This document shows, piece after piece, positions 38,433 to 51,290 of a stretch of DNA of 64,000 bases (position 1 is the first letter of the stretch; every line of letters starts with the position of its first letter). The translations under genes and the position numbers were made by a program. Location: positions 1-64,000 of the forward strand of contig VXAU01000313.1 in NCBI GenBank assembly GCA_013399695.1. The letters run 5' to 3'. A model generated the notes under the pieces. It had not been told where the DNA came from. It made no database searches and saw only the letters and a list, made by a program, of their open reading frames with translations. Source of the DNA: Formicarius rufipectus (lineage: Eukaryota > Chordata > Aves > Passeriformes > Formicariidae).

Positions 38433-38903
38433 ACTGGAAATTTAGTATGTAATCAACACTGTTAATAGAACACAAAACCTGAGATACACCAATGGCAAAT
38501 TAACTTTGAAGACCAAAGAAATTACTTAAAAATCATTTTTATGGTCATAAAGACTTAACATTAGAATCAACTTTTTAGACTATGTTATGTTCATCTAAGT
38601 TGGAAATATTTCTGGGTGAAATTTTCAGGAAATTCCTACCTGCTGTCTGCCTTCATATTTGGAGTAACTATATGAACCATAACAAAATTAGCTAGCTTTG
38701 CATCAAAATAGCTAAAATCAGACTCACGACTGCCTAGTCAATCTAATCTGAAATGAGGCACTGAGAAGTATCTGACCATGGTATTCAGGCAGTGATCCAG
38801 GATGAACTTTGCATTCTGCATACATGTGTATGTTCTATCTTGTATGGTACCTAGGTGTCTCCAATGTAGCCATGCGTTTATTTCTTTCATGTTAGACCTT
38901 ATG

Positions 38904-39081
<178 letters not shown>

Positions 39082-39436
39082 TAGACATGGTATTTTATTA
39101 CAACAGGTTTTCCAGGCAGAAGGCATTCAGCTAGTGAGAAATTACTGAAGAACAAATGTGATGCTCCAGGTTTCTGTAAGACAGTTTGGAAGCCTTAGGC
39201 ATTTTCCAAGACTATTGCACCAAAATACCAACCCTATCCTACTTCTTTTGATTGTACTGTTCTTGTTTTGGTTTGGTTTTAGATGACAAAAAATAATGCA
39301 GATCTCAGACGTTATGTATGATGGGTGTAAAAGGAACAAGAGTATTAAGTTAGCTATTCTGCATCACAGAAACTCTACATTGTTTAGAAAGAAACAGGTA
39401 TGAGATAAAGAAGAGGATTAAAGTGCAAAGTGGAAT

Positions 39437-39543
39437 GTTTTGGGGTGGTTTTTTCGTTTTTGTTGTGTGTTTTTTTTTTGTTGTTTTTTTTTTTTGGTTC
39501 GGTCTTTTGGTTTGTTTTGTTGTTGTTGGTTTTGGTTTTTTTT
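39437..39543. repeat. T/G-rich low-complexity tract
   Basis: Irregular runs of T broken by G (TTGTTGTGTG, T9, TTGTTGTT, GGTTTTGG) with almost no A or C on the plus strand. This is simple sequence with no gene signal. Confidence 0.85.
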
Positions 39544-42500
39544 CTACTTAGTCTCCCTTCACACAGTTTTCTCTGCTCTCTTTACTACTTTTTAAATTTT
39601 TCTTCCTGAATTTAATTTTCCACAAATTGTCCTTGCTTCTCACCTTTGCAAGCCTCACACTGGACTTGTGGAGGAAGATGCCATCAAGAGCCATGGGACA
39701 TTCCTCAGAGGACCAGCCTCATCCCTCTTGCAGAACTGGCAGTGTCAGGAAATACAGTACCCAGGAGCAGCAGCAGAAGCAAAAAACCAAAGTACATCCA
39801 TTTCTTGAGCTGAGCTAGTAATTCCTCTGAGAAACAGTCAGAACCCATGTATGGGGACACAGAGATCTCAAGTCACTGTTGGACGTCTCTGTGCCCATGT
39901 AACCTGATGTGAAGGCTGGAGCAGGAACTGGAGCAGGAGCAAGACCAGGAGCTCATCTGATGAATCTGTCAGGGTGATGAAGCAGTCTGCATTTAACCCA
40001 GAGTGACTCTACTTACTTTGGACCTTCTCAGTATGGGTTTTGGGGCTTATTTCTGCCTTTTGGTTGTCTGAGTAGATAGACAACCCCAGTGTCTGACATC
40101 TCCATAAGGCATCTCTAAAAAAATGTTTATTTTTGACAAAACTTTAATGCACAGCAAAGGGATAACATGATAACATATTTCTCTCCCCCTACTTGCTCCC
40201 ACTTCTGGGTATGGGAAGAGGCCTTCTCTTTCTTTCGTTTGGTGCCTTTGTGCATGTGAAAATCCATGTTCCTTCCTAGTTCTTGCGTATCTGTAAGCAG
40301 TTCAGTTTTCCCTTTGTTCTTGGGTTCTGCCTGGGAGAGATAAATCTTAACGGATTTCTGTCAGGCAGATGTAGTCTCCATTTATTGGTTGCTCATGTTA
40401 TTCTCTCCAAAGTTTCCTTTAGTACCTTATTTTTGGCATTCTCTCATTTCCTGCTTGTTTCCCACCAGAACTTGCCTTTGAATTAGCAGGTGAACTTAGG
40501 GGCAGATCATGTTTAAAAAATATATACAGGTGCCTTATTCCCCACCAAAGCCTCAGGGTGGGTGTTCATGAACCTCCCTGTACTGCTTAGAGGGGTTTTT
40601 GAAATTAATTGCTGCTCCTCCTTGGCTAGTTTGGCTGCCCTCTAGGCTGCAGCTGTCTTACCGCTCTGAAAGCCAAGGACAACCCAGAGAAAAACAAACA
40701 AAAACAATGTTTTGTTGGCTTGTAGTTTAAAATAATTGCTTTGGCTAGACCTTCTAATAACCTCCATCATTAACTTTTGGGAGTGGATTCTTTTTCTTAA
40801 ATCCAAGCATGTGCTCACACACTCTCTGGCAAATTGCGACAACCTACCAAGATGGCATGACCTTCTGCTCAGGATGAATAATTTTTGAACAGAAATTACA
40901 GTGGCACTGAATGAGTTGTGCTGAGGTCATGCACATAGTGTTATTCATGATGAAAACATCATCTGAAACCTTATCATTACATTTTTGTGTTCATAAATAT
41001 TTTAGCAATTGTTTGTGGCATTTTCACTCAATTTCTCACATACTCACAACCAAAGAGTGCTAATAAGAAGTCAGTGAAGCAAAAGGTGGAGAAGCTGCCA
41101 TTCCTCATCTAGTGCATGTATTCCTTGACTTTGTGTCCCTGAGTGTCTGAAGAAGTGAGCAGTACTGGCTTATATGTGGGTTCCCCTGGAGATAAAGATC
41201 TACCACACAGCCATCAGAAACCACTTAAAAATACAGTTCACAGCCCTTTCTCTCATAAGAAGGCCATAATTATGACCTGCTCACCTTAGCACATAATTAA
41301 TGAGATCAAGCAAAAAAAGACTTCGGAAAAGATCTTTTCACTTCACCTCTGAGAAAATAAGAATGATACACAGAGAGCAGGAGCATGCAAATATACAAGT
41401 ATAGGATGTAAGAAAATGTTACCCTGCCTAAGGTCATCTAGTCACCTCCCTATGGTAGCTCTACTTCTAATTTGTCAATGAAAAATTTAAGCTTTTCTTC
41501 TTTCTTCTACTGTCCTGGTTTTGGTCGGGGCCGCTGTGCAAATCAGGAATAACTTTGCTCTTGTAGCTTCAAACTGGTGTGAATATCTATTCCAGTGATT
41601 TAACTATAGGGGGAAAAAACAGTAGAATATAACATGTCTGACACATTCAGGTAAAATCAGTCAACTAAACTCAGCTATCAATTTGTTGATACATCCTCTT
41701 GAGTGTTTGCATCCAACTTGCTTGCATCCTGCAGACTACTTACATGAATTACTTGTGGAACAATTTTGAACAGAGAGGACCACCAACAAGACTTCAGCAA
41801 AAAGTCAACAAAACCTTCAAGCCCAAAGAGCACTGAATACACAATTTGCTAGGAAATACTTGCATTTTATTTTACATTTTGGACTTAAAAACACTCCTCG
41901 ATTGCAGTTTGACAAGAGCTGTGATAGAGTATACTTCTCTGGTGACAGCTCAAGAATATATTTCACTCTGTTAGGGGGTTTAGTCTTGGTAGATTTCAAT
42001 GGAATAGCTATTAAAGATTGTCCCAGCTTATTAGCAATAAAGGAATGGTTTAAATAGAAGTGTAATGCTGACAATATTTAATTTCTATAGCAGAGAAATA
42101 AAATACAGGAGAGAAGGAGTGCAGAGGCTACAATCCTGATTGTGAGTTTCATAGGCTCACCTGTGGGTCTCAGAATAGGTCTTGAATGACACTATAAAAC
42201 TCTGTAAGACACACACTCTATTTCTTAGAGTTTTCCATATCTACAACCAAGATAGCTGCTTTAATCTCTGATTAAGGAATAGGGTCTACAGAGCATCCTA
42301 CTCTACCAGTTGCAAAGTAGGCACATCATATGATGACAGAAAAGCATCAGCAGCATATTTGGGTCAGCTTCACACTATGACTTATTAAGCCTTTTATAAA
42401 ATAAAGCTCAAAGACCATATTAATATCAACAAGGTGTGTTATAGTCACTCTTAATGGCAGGGATTAACCTTGTCATGGTTTGCTGCTTTCATTACAGTGC

Positions 42501-44351
42501 TAACAGTGAGCTGGGCTTATCATTCTGTTCGCTGTACTGTATCTTTACTGAGTGCAACGAATAGCTGATTTGGTCTTATTCACAGCAGTGAAATGATATT
42601 TCAGGATTTCAACTTTCAGGATATTATGAATTACTTCTGCAAAGCATGGATCTAAGCCTTGAGATACTGTGGCTAATCAATTCTCTTAATTTCTTGTTGA
42701 AGCAGTGAAATAAATTTTCTGACCTCTTATATATTTCTCTAGTGAACCAACCAAGAGAATTGTGGGTACGTAACAGACCTTCTGGCTAAAAACTGAAAAC
42801 AAAACTGGAATATTGAGCTAAGGTTGAGCTATAAATTTAGGAGTAATTCTGATCTCAGTTGAGGAAATCGAAGGTGATTTATTTCAATATCTGTGAAATC
42901 CCCATTAGTGGTATTCAGTATCCTTATTAGTGGACTGTGCTGTATTAAAACTGGGAGGACATGAACAGGAGTGGAGCAGACACTGTTTTGGAAAAATGCT
43001 ACTACTCCAGAGAAAACAAAATAACCCAAACACTTATCTACATCTTTCAACCACTGAAAGAATGCTCCTGTTTATTCCAGACATTAATCACCTTGTCAGT
43101 ATGGAGTTGGTCAGCTAAAACACACTATAACATTTTAAAGTGCAGAGAGTAAACTCCATCTGCAACTCCCTAGAAAAGTGACCTTGTTCCCTTAAAATCT
43201 AAGAGATTATAATATTTCCTTATACTTTATTATTTTTGGCCTTTCATCTGTGAATCCTCATGCCAGAAGAGGCCCCTGATCCTGATTTCTGCTTGCATTA
43301 GACTAAATTACAAGTTTCCATGGGACAGGTGAAAATACTCAAGACCTCAGATGCCCAGATAATACATATCTTTTTTAAGTAGACTGAATAACTAGACAGA
43401 AAAACCTGCCAGAGGTGTGGATCTTAATGAATCTAATTCACATTATGTTGGAAACTAGGACAATTAATGGCTTTACATTATGACAGAACATGCAGAACGG
43501 TCTGAAGGATGGCTCAACAGATTCACTTCAAAGTCAGGCAGAATCCACATCTGGGAAGAGGTGATGCCTTTGTCTGTAGTTCCCCTGAAGTGAGTGTTTA
43601 AATAATTTTTTTCTTCCTTAGCAGCTGGGGAAAAACTCAGGGGACTTACTGTGTTTGAATCAAATCTCAAGGTGATCTGTTTCAATGCAGCTAGTAAAAG
43701 CTGCCATAAATACAAGGAGGAGATTAATGTGTCTTTTTATAAAGGGGGCAGGAGAGGTAAAAAGCTATTCCCACTGCAGGAGTTCCTCTCTGGAGTATTC
43801 TAGGATGGCCCAAGGGGCATAAGACCTCCAACCATACACACAAAGTGACCCTCCATATCATGGGCTCACCCACTCGATTCTCTGCTACCAGGCATGGGTA
43901 CTTCTGCATTTTGATTAACTTGACATTATAATTTATTTTGTTCTCATTTTTCATATCAATTGATTTCGGACAGTCATTTATAAATTATTTATGAACAAGA
44001 TTTCAAAAGGGAGGCCCGCCTATCAAAGGCACAGTAATGGTTCTATATGTCAGATAAAATCCTATTGCCATGTCCATGTGTGAGGTGTAGGTATGGATGC
44101 CCAGCTGGTACTCACCTGGGTAACACTCTGAATATCACACAGGTCTACACACCATACACACAGTCAGAAGCATGCATATGAATGGGAGAGGGGGTGCAAC
44201 TGGACCTTCATAGGAGCTCCAGAGAGGTGTCTTCTTTCTATTGAAGAGTGCAAAACTGTGGCTGGGTGAATGAATTTCTCTGGTCCAGGCAGCACAGGTG
44301 AAAGAATTGCAGCCCAGTTGCTGAAGTTTGCAGTGGTTAGACTGGTTTGTC
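39544..44351. other. Unique DNA, no gene recognised
   Basis: This stretch has mixed composition, somewhat richer in GC at 39,650-39,960. Open frames remain below 86 codons. A small GGAGCAGGAACTGGAGCAGGAGC repeat-like patch lies near 39,919-39,942. I see no recognisable exon or repeat family. Confidence 0.45.
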
Positions 44352-44378
44352 AGTAGACTTAGTAGACTTAGTAGACTA
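44352..44378. repeat. Tandem 9-mer, three copies
   Basis: AGTAGACTT is repeated three times in succession, the last unit ending in TA instead of TT. It is a short local tandem repeat in otherwise unique DNA. Confidence 0.9.
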
Positions 44379-46586
44379 GTTCCTATTTCTGAGCAAGTTC
44401 TAAGAAACCTCTAGATCTTCCATGAAACCGATCCCATCCAAAGTTACACACTCCCTTCCAGTGCTTTGTTTTGGCAATCCTGATAACTGTTTATCTACAG
44501 CCTGTGTTTTTATGGTATTTTTGTTTTTCCTTCTTTTTTTTTTTTTTTTTTTAATCTCCCTGCTCCATTCCAATTTGAGCCACTTTAGTGAAGTAGAGGA
44601 ATGAGACTTAGATTTGCTTTCTGCATCTGAGATGGGAAAACCTCCAGAGAATATAGGGTGTCTCTTGAAGTTCTTGTGCTTTTGACTCCAGCTATACTTT
44701 AATACCCCCAATGTTTTCACCTATGCTTGGTCAAGTGCCAGTTGTCATAAATACAAGTTGTCCTAAACATAAGGAAACTGCAGATAAAGTGCCCCTTAGC
44801 TGTTTCATGCACAATCTAAAGGTATCAGTGAACCTGGTTCTATTTTCTCATTTGTGGACATCCTTTTATACATATTCATCCTGTTCGGACACCCGAGACA
44901 GGAAGAAAATATAATGTTCCTTTGAAATTTAACACACTGCACTTCAAGAGGGATCTGGAGGAATCACTTATGTATCTTGCAGAAACAAAGGTATTTAAAA
45001 TCCTGTTAAGTATGGATACAGTGAAAACTAGCATGATTTCCTTTTTGGCAATGTTTCATGTTTTGGCTTAGCTGTTAAGTTCAAGACCATGGTGTTGAGG
45101 CAAAGTGAGACACCAGGGTAGGTAGCTGAGAGAAAGTCACACTTACAGGGAGCCCGATGTGTCTTCTGGAGAAAGGTCTGAGGTTACAGGATCATTTACA
45201 TAAGAAGGCAATTCAACTTCCAAGTCTGAATTCTCCCTGAAGATTCAGATTTCTGACTTGAACGCCTTTCCTCTCTGAACACAGAAACTGGAAATGAGTA
45301 ATCAGAGATGTCCCCAGTGAGGATAAAATTATTTTAATGTAGTCCAGAACACCATGAAAAAAAAAGAAAAAAGAAAAGGTATCTGAGCTGCATGTTGAGT
45401 ATATCAAGAGAAATTTTAGGAGATCTTGCCATTATGTAGGGATGTAACTGACCCAAGAAAAGGACACTTATGAAACTAGCATATCTTGAGTGGTTGCAAA
45501 ATCTTTCTGCAATGGTTTTGTATTGACTTTCTTAAGGGATTTCTCCTGTGGGCTAGTTTTCTTCAATAGTTCTATTGAACAGATTTCTACGTATTTTCCT
45601 CTCAAGAAGCCAAGCATAGATCTACTGAAGGTACTAGGAGGGCTACAGTCTCAGTGGCATTGAACACAACCAGAGCACTGAAGCGCATCAGCAGCCCGGA
45701 CTAACATGGGTAAAAGGAAGCCTTTTAGCTTTCCTTCACGAATAGCACACAGATCTAGAAAGTATCCCTCAGTGCTCCTCCTCACCAGGGCTAGGCTCCC
45801 TGAAGGGCTGCGGGGAGAGAGACAAGACCCTCTCTCAGTGAGTAGATTAGCTGGGTTAGCAAGTTGTAGGGTGAGTGATAGTGTTACCTTGTGTGGAAGG
45901 CCCAAAAGCTGGCTCCTCAGCATGCGTTCACTGGGAGACCCAGAAGGCAGCTGGGCTGAGTCATCCCCACTTCCACCTGATGCACTCACTGTCAGGCAAA
46001 TCTGCATCTTTTATGGCTGTGAAGCCCAAGGCTTGGAATCACAGCAAAATTAAGAGACTTGAAGTCCCAGTTCATGTTCAGCTTAGGGGACAGCTTAGTC
46101 TACAGATGAGTCTGTCTCCAGTTTCAGTTACTTTATTGGTCTGCTGAGCTTGCTCAGCCCTGCTGATGGTGATATCATGCAGCCAGGAACTGGTTCTGCA
46201 ACCAGTCTCACACAGTGGTCATAATGTTTGACATCATGTACATTCCCATTTTGTCTGTGTTCCTGCCCCTTTTTAGTAAGGTTCGATGTTACTTAATAGA
46301 GTGAAGCTATTTCACTATAATAATGACTAAGATTTTCCTCTTTAGGGGGAAAAATTCACTTTATTTAAAGTTCTGAGGAAGTCTGTTCTCTGCCATATTT
46401 TTACCAGAGAAGCAGTAAGTGCTACTTTATTTTTCTTCTATGCATATATAGTAAGTCTTGTGTCTTATCCAACTTCTTACTTCTAGCTGTCAAAAACGAC
46501 TATAAATTAAACAAGCATGTGTGTCCACCACACTACAGTGACTTCATTCTTAGAACTTCTCTGTGCAGCCTCAGTGCTGCTCGACA
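44379..46586. other. Unique DNA with a T19 tract and a GC-richer ORF patch
   Basis: A T19 run lies at 44,534-44,552. At 45,651-46,053 two frames of 115-118 codons face each other on opposite strands in a GC-richer patch (one starting MGKRKPFSFPSRIAH on the plus strand). Neither shows a recognisable domain, and the opposing frames are probably a composition effect. The patch could also be an unrecognised repeat or retroelement piece. Confidence 0.4.
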
Positions 46587-46683
46587 GAAAGAGAAACTGA
46601 GGCAGAGAGAGGGCAAGTGACTTGCAGATTCAAAGCCAGTCATGAATCCCAAATCTACTGAGTTACAGTTCAATGTCTTGGGT
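46587..46683 (-). mobile_element. MIR-like ancient SINE fragment (antisense)
   Basis: GAGAAACTGAGGCAGAGAGAGGGCAAGTGACTTGC is a close match to the antisense of the MIR (amniote core-SINE) body. It is followed in the right order by degraded AAAGCCAGTCATGAATCCCAAATCT and TTCAATGTCTT, where the consensus has the antisense B-box region. About 97 bp remain. MIR-related SINEs are ancient and scarce in birds, so a recognisable piece is plausible. Confidence 0.7.
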
Positions 46684-49600
46684 ATAAAATAGTCCTTCTT
46701 TTACAGACATTACAACTGTGATTTGCAATGAAGCCTACAGAATCTACTTATGTCAAACCATTAGATCTGAGCATGTAACTCCTTCAGTACCTTTGAGAAA
46801 TCCATTTGAAAAATACCTTCTCATGCTTTTTTTGGTATAAAATGCTGTCTATTCTATTTCCTATTTAGGACTATACTTTTTACTAAAGATGGATCTAAAG
46901 TCTCAAAATCTCTGTGCTTTTTTCTAAGTTGGAAAAAACCTTCTAAGTTCCGATATTTGGCTGTCTAGTAGACTGTGTTCAGCTGTCTTTCACTGCCACA
47001 TTGTGTAATAACTTTTCTTAAGTCCTGTAAGCAAACCCAAAATGAATATGCTCTTACATAAATAACAGTGTCATCTCCCTCAATGTTGTGTTGAAAAATC
47101 GGTAGTGTGTGTATTTAAAGAGTTGGAATTCTTGAGAGATCTGTCTGTGATTTACCCAGCCAAAGTTCCAGCAGAGGAATGCTGAAAGGAACGGCTGTGC
47201 TACATAGCTAAAAAGGAGGGAACAAGTCATCCAGCAAGTCTAGATATTGCAAAAATCAGATGGACATTGGCTGTTTGGCATTGTCAGTTTTGGACTGAGA
47301 ACAAGTTATTTTCTGGGTTGCAGTAGGTGGAAGAAAAATTACTCGGGAAGCACAAAGGACAGCCTGTAAACCATGTACGTTTTAGGGCAAACTGCCAGGT
47401 CCCAGGTCCTTCTTCCCCTCTACACACAGTCTGAGCTATGTCAGTAGAATGTCAGCAAATGTTACAACCTTTCCTGTTTGCTTTGCACTGCTAATATATT
47501 TGTGCATTGCAAAACTTTGCATCTTCTTGAAAATATCCTTTGGGGAGGGAAGCAGGAAATTCATATTTCTCTGTTTGGAAGAATCACTTTGATGTCTCCT
47601 CTCCTCTCCTGTCATGTTTCTGTCTGTGTGAGGATAAATGCACTGCAACTGGAAAAGTGAGATAAATAGCATAAGGAGAAATCATTATAAACCTCAGTGC
47701 TTGAGAGGGGCATTCTCGGGAACGTGCCAGTCATAAAACCTGACCAGGTCTGAAAAATAAAAATCCTTCAAATAATAATATAGGATCTCCATGGACCATT
47801 TTCTTATGCCTCTTCCACAAGCATGGAACATTAAAAGATTGAAAACTCCATTTCATTCCATACAGACTGAAAAACCATACAATATATTCCACATGCATTT
47901 ATAATAACAAAATGTGGAATAAAAGAATTTTCCTCCTTGAGACTGTGTAGAAAATGAACCTTGTCCCTGCAAAATTAAATACAAATAAAAGGAAGAGGGA
48001 ACCACCATGCTATAAGCTTGTATATTCTTCCCATCCCTACTCTGAATGGTAATCTGGAAAAGTGATGAAAATGGACACTTTCTCCTGTGTTCTGTGGGGA
48101 GGTGGAAGTGTGTATATACATTTATATGTAATTGAAATGCGAGTCATATCATTTATACGGGGAGTAAGCCTCTTACAGGCAGGCCCAAAGGCTTGCTTTC
48201 TTTTCTGAGAAAATTTCAAGTGCACAATGAATGTGAAAACAATATAAGAAACCATTGGCCACCCAAGACGTCACAGGCATTGTTCTGCTGCACTTCTGGC
48301 CTCATTGGAACTGACACGCAGCATAATGAGTAACAAGACTCCTCCCCATGGTGGTCTTGCAGGCAAGTTACAGAACTTGTTTGTGAATCATTCTTCCTCC
48401 CTCTTATTAACAACAAATGCTATAATGATTTTCTGACCGCAGTTATCTCCTTGAGGAAACCTTGCTAATGCAGTGTTATACTCATTACACTTTGCAGGCT
48501 GACTTCATCAAACATAGCTTTTTGCTTTGGTGCATCAATCTCAAGCATGAGAGGGATGTGCTTTTTTTCAGAGGTTATTCAGTGGGTTATTATGGAAACC
48601 ACATTTTATAAATGGGGATTGCCCTGCTAGAAAAATGGCAATTAACACTACAAGGGATTAGGAATATTGACTTGCCAGGCATGTTTAAAATAAGGTTACA
48701 GTGATAAACTAGATGGCTCTACCATGAGCAGTCTGCACTGGCACTCAGCCCATGACTTGCACTCTGTCTCCTGACTGAGATTCCTGGTGTGCAGGACATG
48801 AGCTGTGCAAGCCAGAAAGCAAGACTTGCTCCAACCTGCACCCTCCTGAATGGCTCACAGCAAAAAAGAGGCTGGTGATTCGTCTCCACTACTTCCCTCC
48901 TGACTCCCTCAGCAAAATGCCCCAGGACCTGGGAATCTCTCTGCCAACTCTCTTGTCTTTCATCTGGTGGTAATTTTCACCTGGTTGCTTGAGTAGTTTT
49001 TAGCAACTAGAGAAGTAAAGGCAATAAAATTGATATATTATCATATTTTTTGTAAAAGAGGAAATGTAAAACAGTGAGGGTTTTTTTATTACAACGTTTT
49101 TATCTTATAGGTAGGGCTTAATTACTCCCTAATTATGTTTGCTCAATTTGCCCCAGTTTCTTACTTCGAATGAATGCTCTTCAGATCACACATTTATGGA
49201 TTGGCTACTCATGACACGACCAGTCTGGCATTTTCATTATCCTTCAACTTTATCTCTCCTCCTGAATCAGGATTGCTGCTGTTAATAGTATTTTTACTGC
49301 CACAGTTAACTTCAGTTCAGAATTTTTCTCTACTTCATATCAACACCTAAGCAGAGGAGCTCTGTACTGGGGAGTTTATCAGTTAAAGTGACCTTTCAGG
49401 GTCCTCATACATTCTTTTGGAAATGGTTTCTGTTGAGCATTAATTTATTGTTCTTTGCCCACATTTGGATCTCTGAACTGCATTAATTTTTGTCCTCATC
49501 CTCCTGCTTTGCTGCTGTGTTTATTGATATGACACTTCTTGTGCCATTGCTCAAATAAGTATTGAACTGTAATGTCACTAGAAGTCATTATTCAGCATTC

Positions 49601-50529
49601 AGACACTGGCACTGATCAATGCTGTGACACCAACCAATTTGATTTCATGTTTTAGGTACGGCTCTGTTTTATGTTAAAAGACTGTCAAGTACTCAGTATC
49701 TCTTCTACATTTTGCCCATCTTCTCTCTTTCCTTAAAATCATAAATTGATATTTCAGTGGGCATAATTTTATGTATTCAAGAAGAGAAGTATCTCACTTC
49801 ATTGCATGTTTTTGATCTCTCTTAACTCTTACCAGCTCCACAGGCCTCAGTAGGTGGCTAACAATTTATTTCCATTGTGTTGGAAACTTCATTTTCTCTC
49901 CCCTCTCAGTCACCCATCTCTGCTCATTATACACTATTAGACTTGCTCAAGTTTCCTTTGAGACACAGAGACACTTTTTCAAATCAATGGTTCACAAGTA
50001 TATTGTGCTTTTTAACTTTTTGCCATGTAGAGTGAACTGTTGTTTGTGTAAGCACTGCCAGAACCAGAAGTTTCTCTTAAACCGTTAGTGAAGATTGTTG
50101 CATGTTGATTTGCTCGTTTATTCCTGCTCTGTCATCAAATTTCATTTGAAAAGAATAGAGAAATTACTATTCCATCTCACTCAACAAGGAATATGAAATT
50201 ATCTTTTGGCACAGATGCAATTACTTGGCATTTGATGTATTTCCCTTTAAATTATGAGATGAAGAATATGAGAGTAGTCAATATTTATCCCTCGTTATTA
50301 ATCAAATCTGAACATGAAATACTTCAAAAGGTCACTCCAAGATATTTTCTTTCTCTCATTCTAAAAGGATGTACTTATCCACCCATCTACTGTGTGCATC
50401 CTGGCTTTGCAGACTGAAGTAAATAGAAGGCCTGTTTTTAAATCAACTGTGAAAAATGTTATACATCTCTGGGATACAGAGACTGTCACTAAACTCTGCC
50501 ATCAAAGGCTGCTCAACTGGACCTATTAT
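46684..50529. other. Unique AT-rich DNA
   Basis: No gene or nameable repeat is recognised. Open frames are all at most 78 codons. Scattered AATAAA motifs occur at chance density. Confidence 0.5.
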
Positions 50530-51290
50530 TTGGGAACACAGGTGGCCATTTTGGACACAGTGATCATGAAATGATAGAGTTTTCAGTTTTTGGAGAAGTA
50601 AGAAAAGAGTCAGCAGAACTGCTGCCTTAGGTTTCCGAAGGGCAGGCTTTGGTCTGTGTTGGAGCCTGGTTGACAGAGTCCTTTGGGAAGCAGTTCTGAA
50701 GGATGAAGGAGCCTAGGAAGGCTGGATATTCTTCAAGAAGGAAATCCTAAAGGTATAGGAGCAGGATGTCCCCATGTGCCTAAAGGTGACCTGACAGGAA
50801 GAAGACCAGCCTGACTGAACAGACAGCTTTGGCTGAAGAAGGAGAGTCTACGGCCTTTGGAAGAAGGGGCAGGCAACTCAGGACTACAAGAGTGTCATGA
50901 GGTTTTGCAGGGAGAAACTTAGAGGTGCAAAAGCCTAACTAGAACTTAATTTGACTACTGCTGTAAAAGCCAATAAAAATGTTTCTATAAATACATCGTC
51001 AAAAGAGCACAGTCAAAGAGAATCCCTATCCTTTATTGGAAGTGGGGGGGGAAATATAGTGACTAAGGATGAGGAAAAGGCTGAGGTACTTAATACCTTC
51101 CTTTCCTCAGTCTTTAATGGTAAGACCAGTTGTCCTCTGGGTACCCAGCCCCTGAACTGAAAGACAGGGACAGGAAGCAGAATGAAGCTCCTGTAATCCA
51201 AGGGAAAATAGTGACTTTCTACTACCACTTAGACGCACAGAAGTCCATGGGGCTGGATGGGATCCAACTAAAATGATTCCATGATTCTAG
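50530..51290 (+). mobile_element. CR1 LINE ORF2 fragment with internal deletion
   Basis: The plus strand carries decayed pieces of CR1 ORF2. They run from the end of the endonuclease domain (GHSDHEMIEF encoded near 50,545-50,580), through the linker, to the start of the reverse transcriptase region (TKDEEKAEVLNTFLSSVFNG at about 51,060-51,118, then KSMGLDGI near 51,240-51,262). Several frameshifts and stops break the frame. Immediately after that point the sequence jumps to AAATGATTCCATGATTCTAG, which resembles the short repeat at the CR1 3' terminus. The whole reverse-transcriptase core and 3' UTR are therefore missing. The copy cannot encode a working protein. A G8 run is at about 51,043-51,051. 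Confidence 0.8.
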
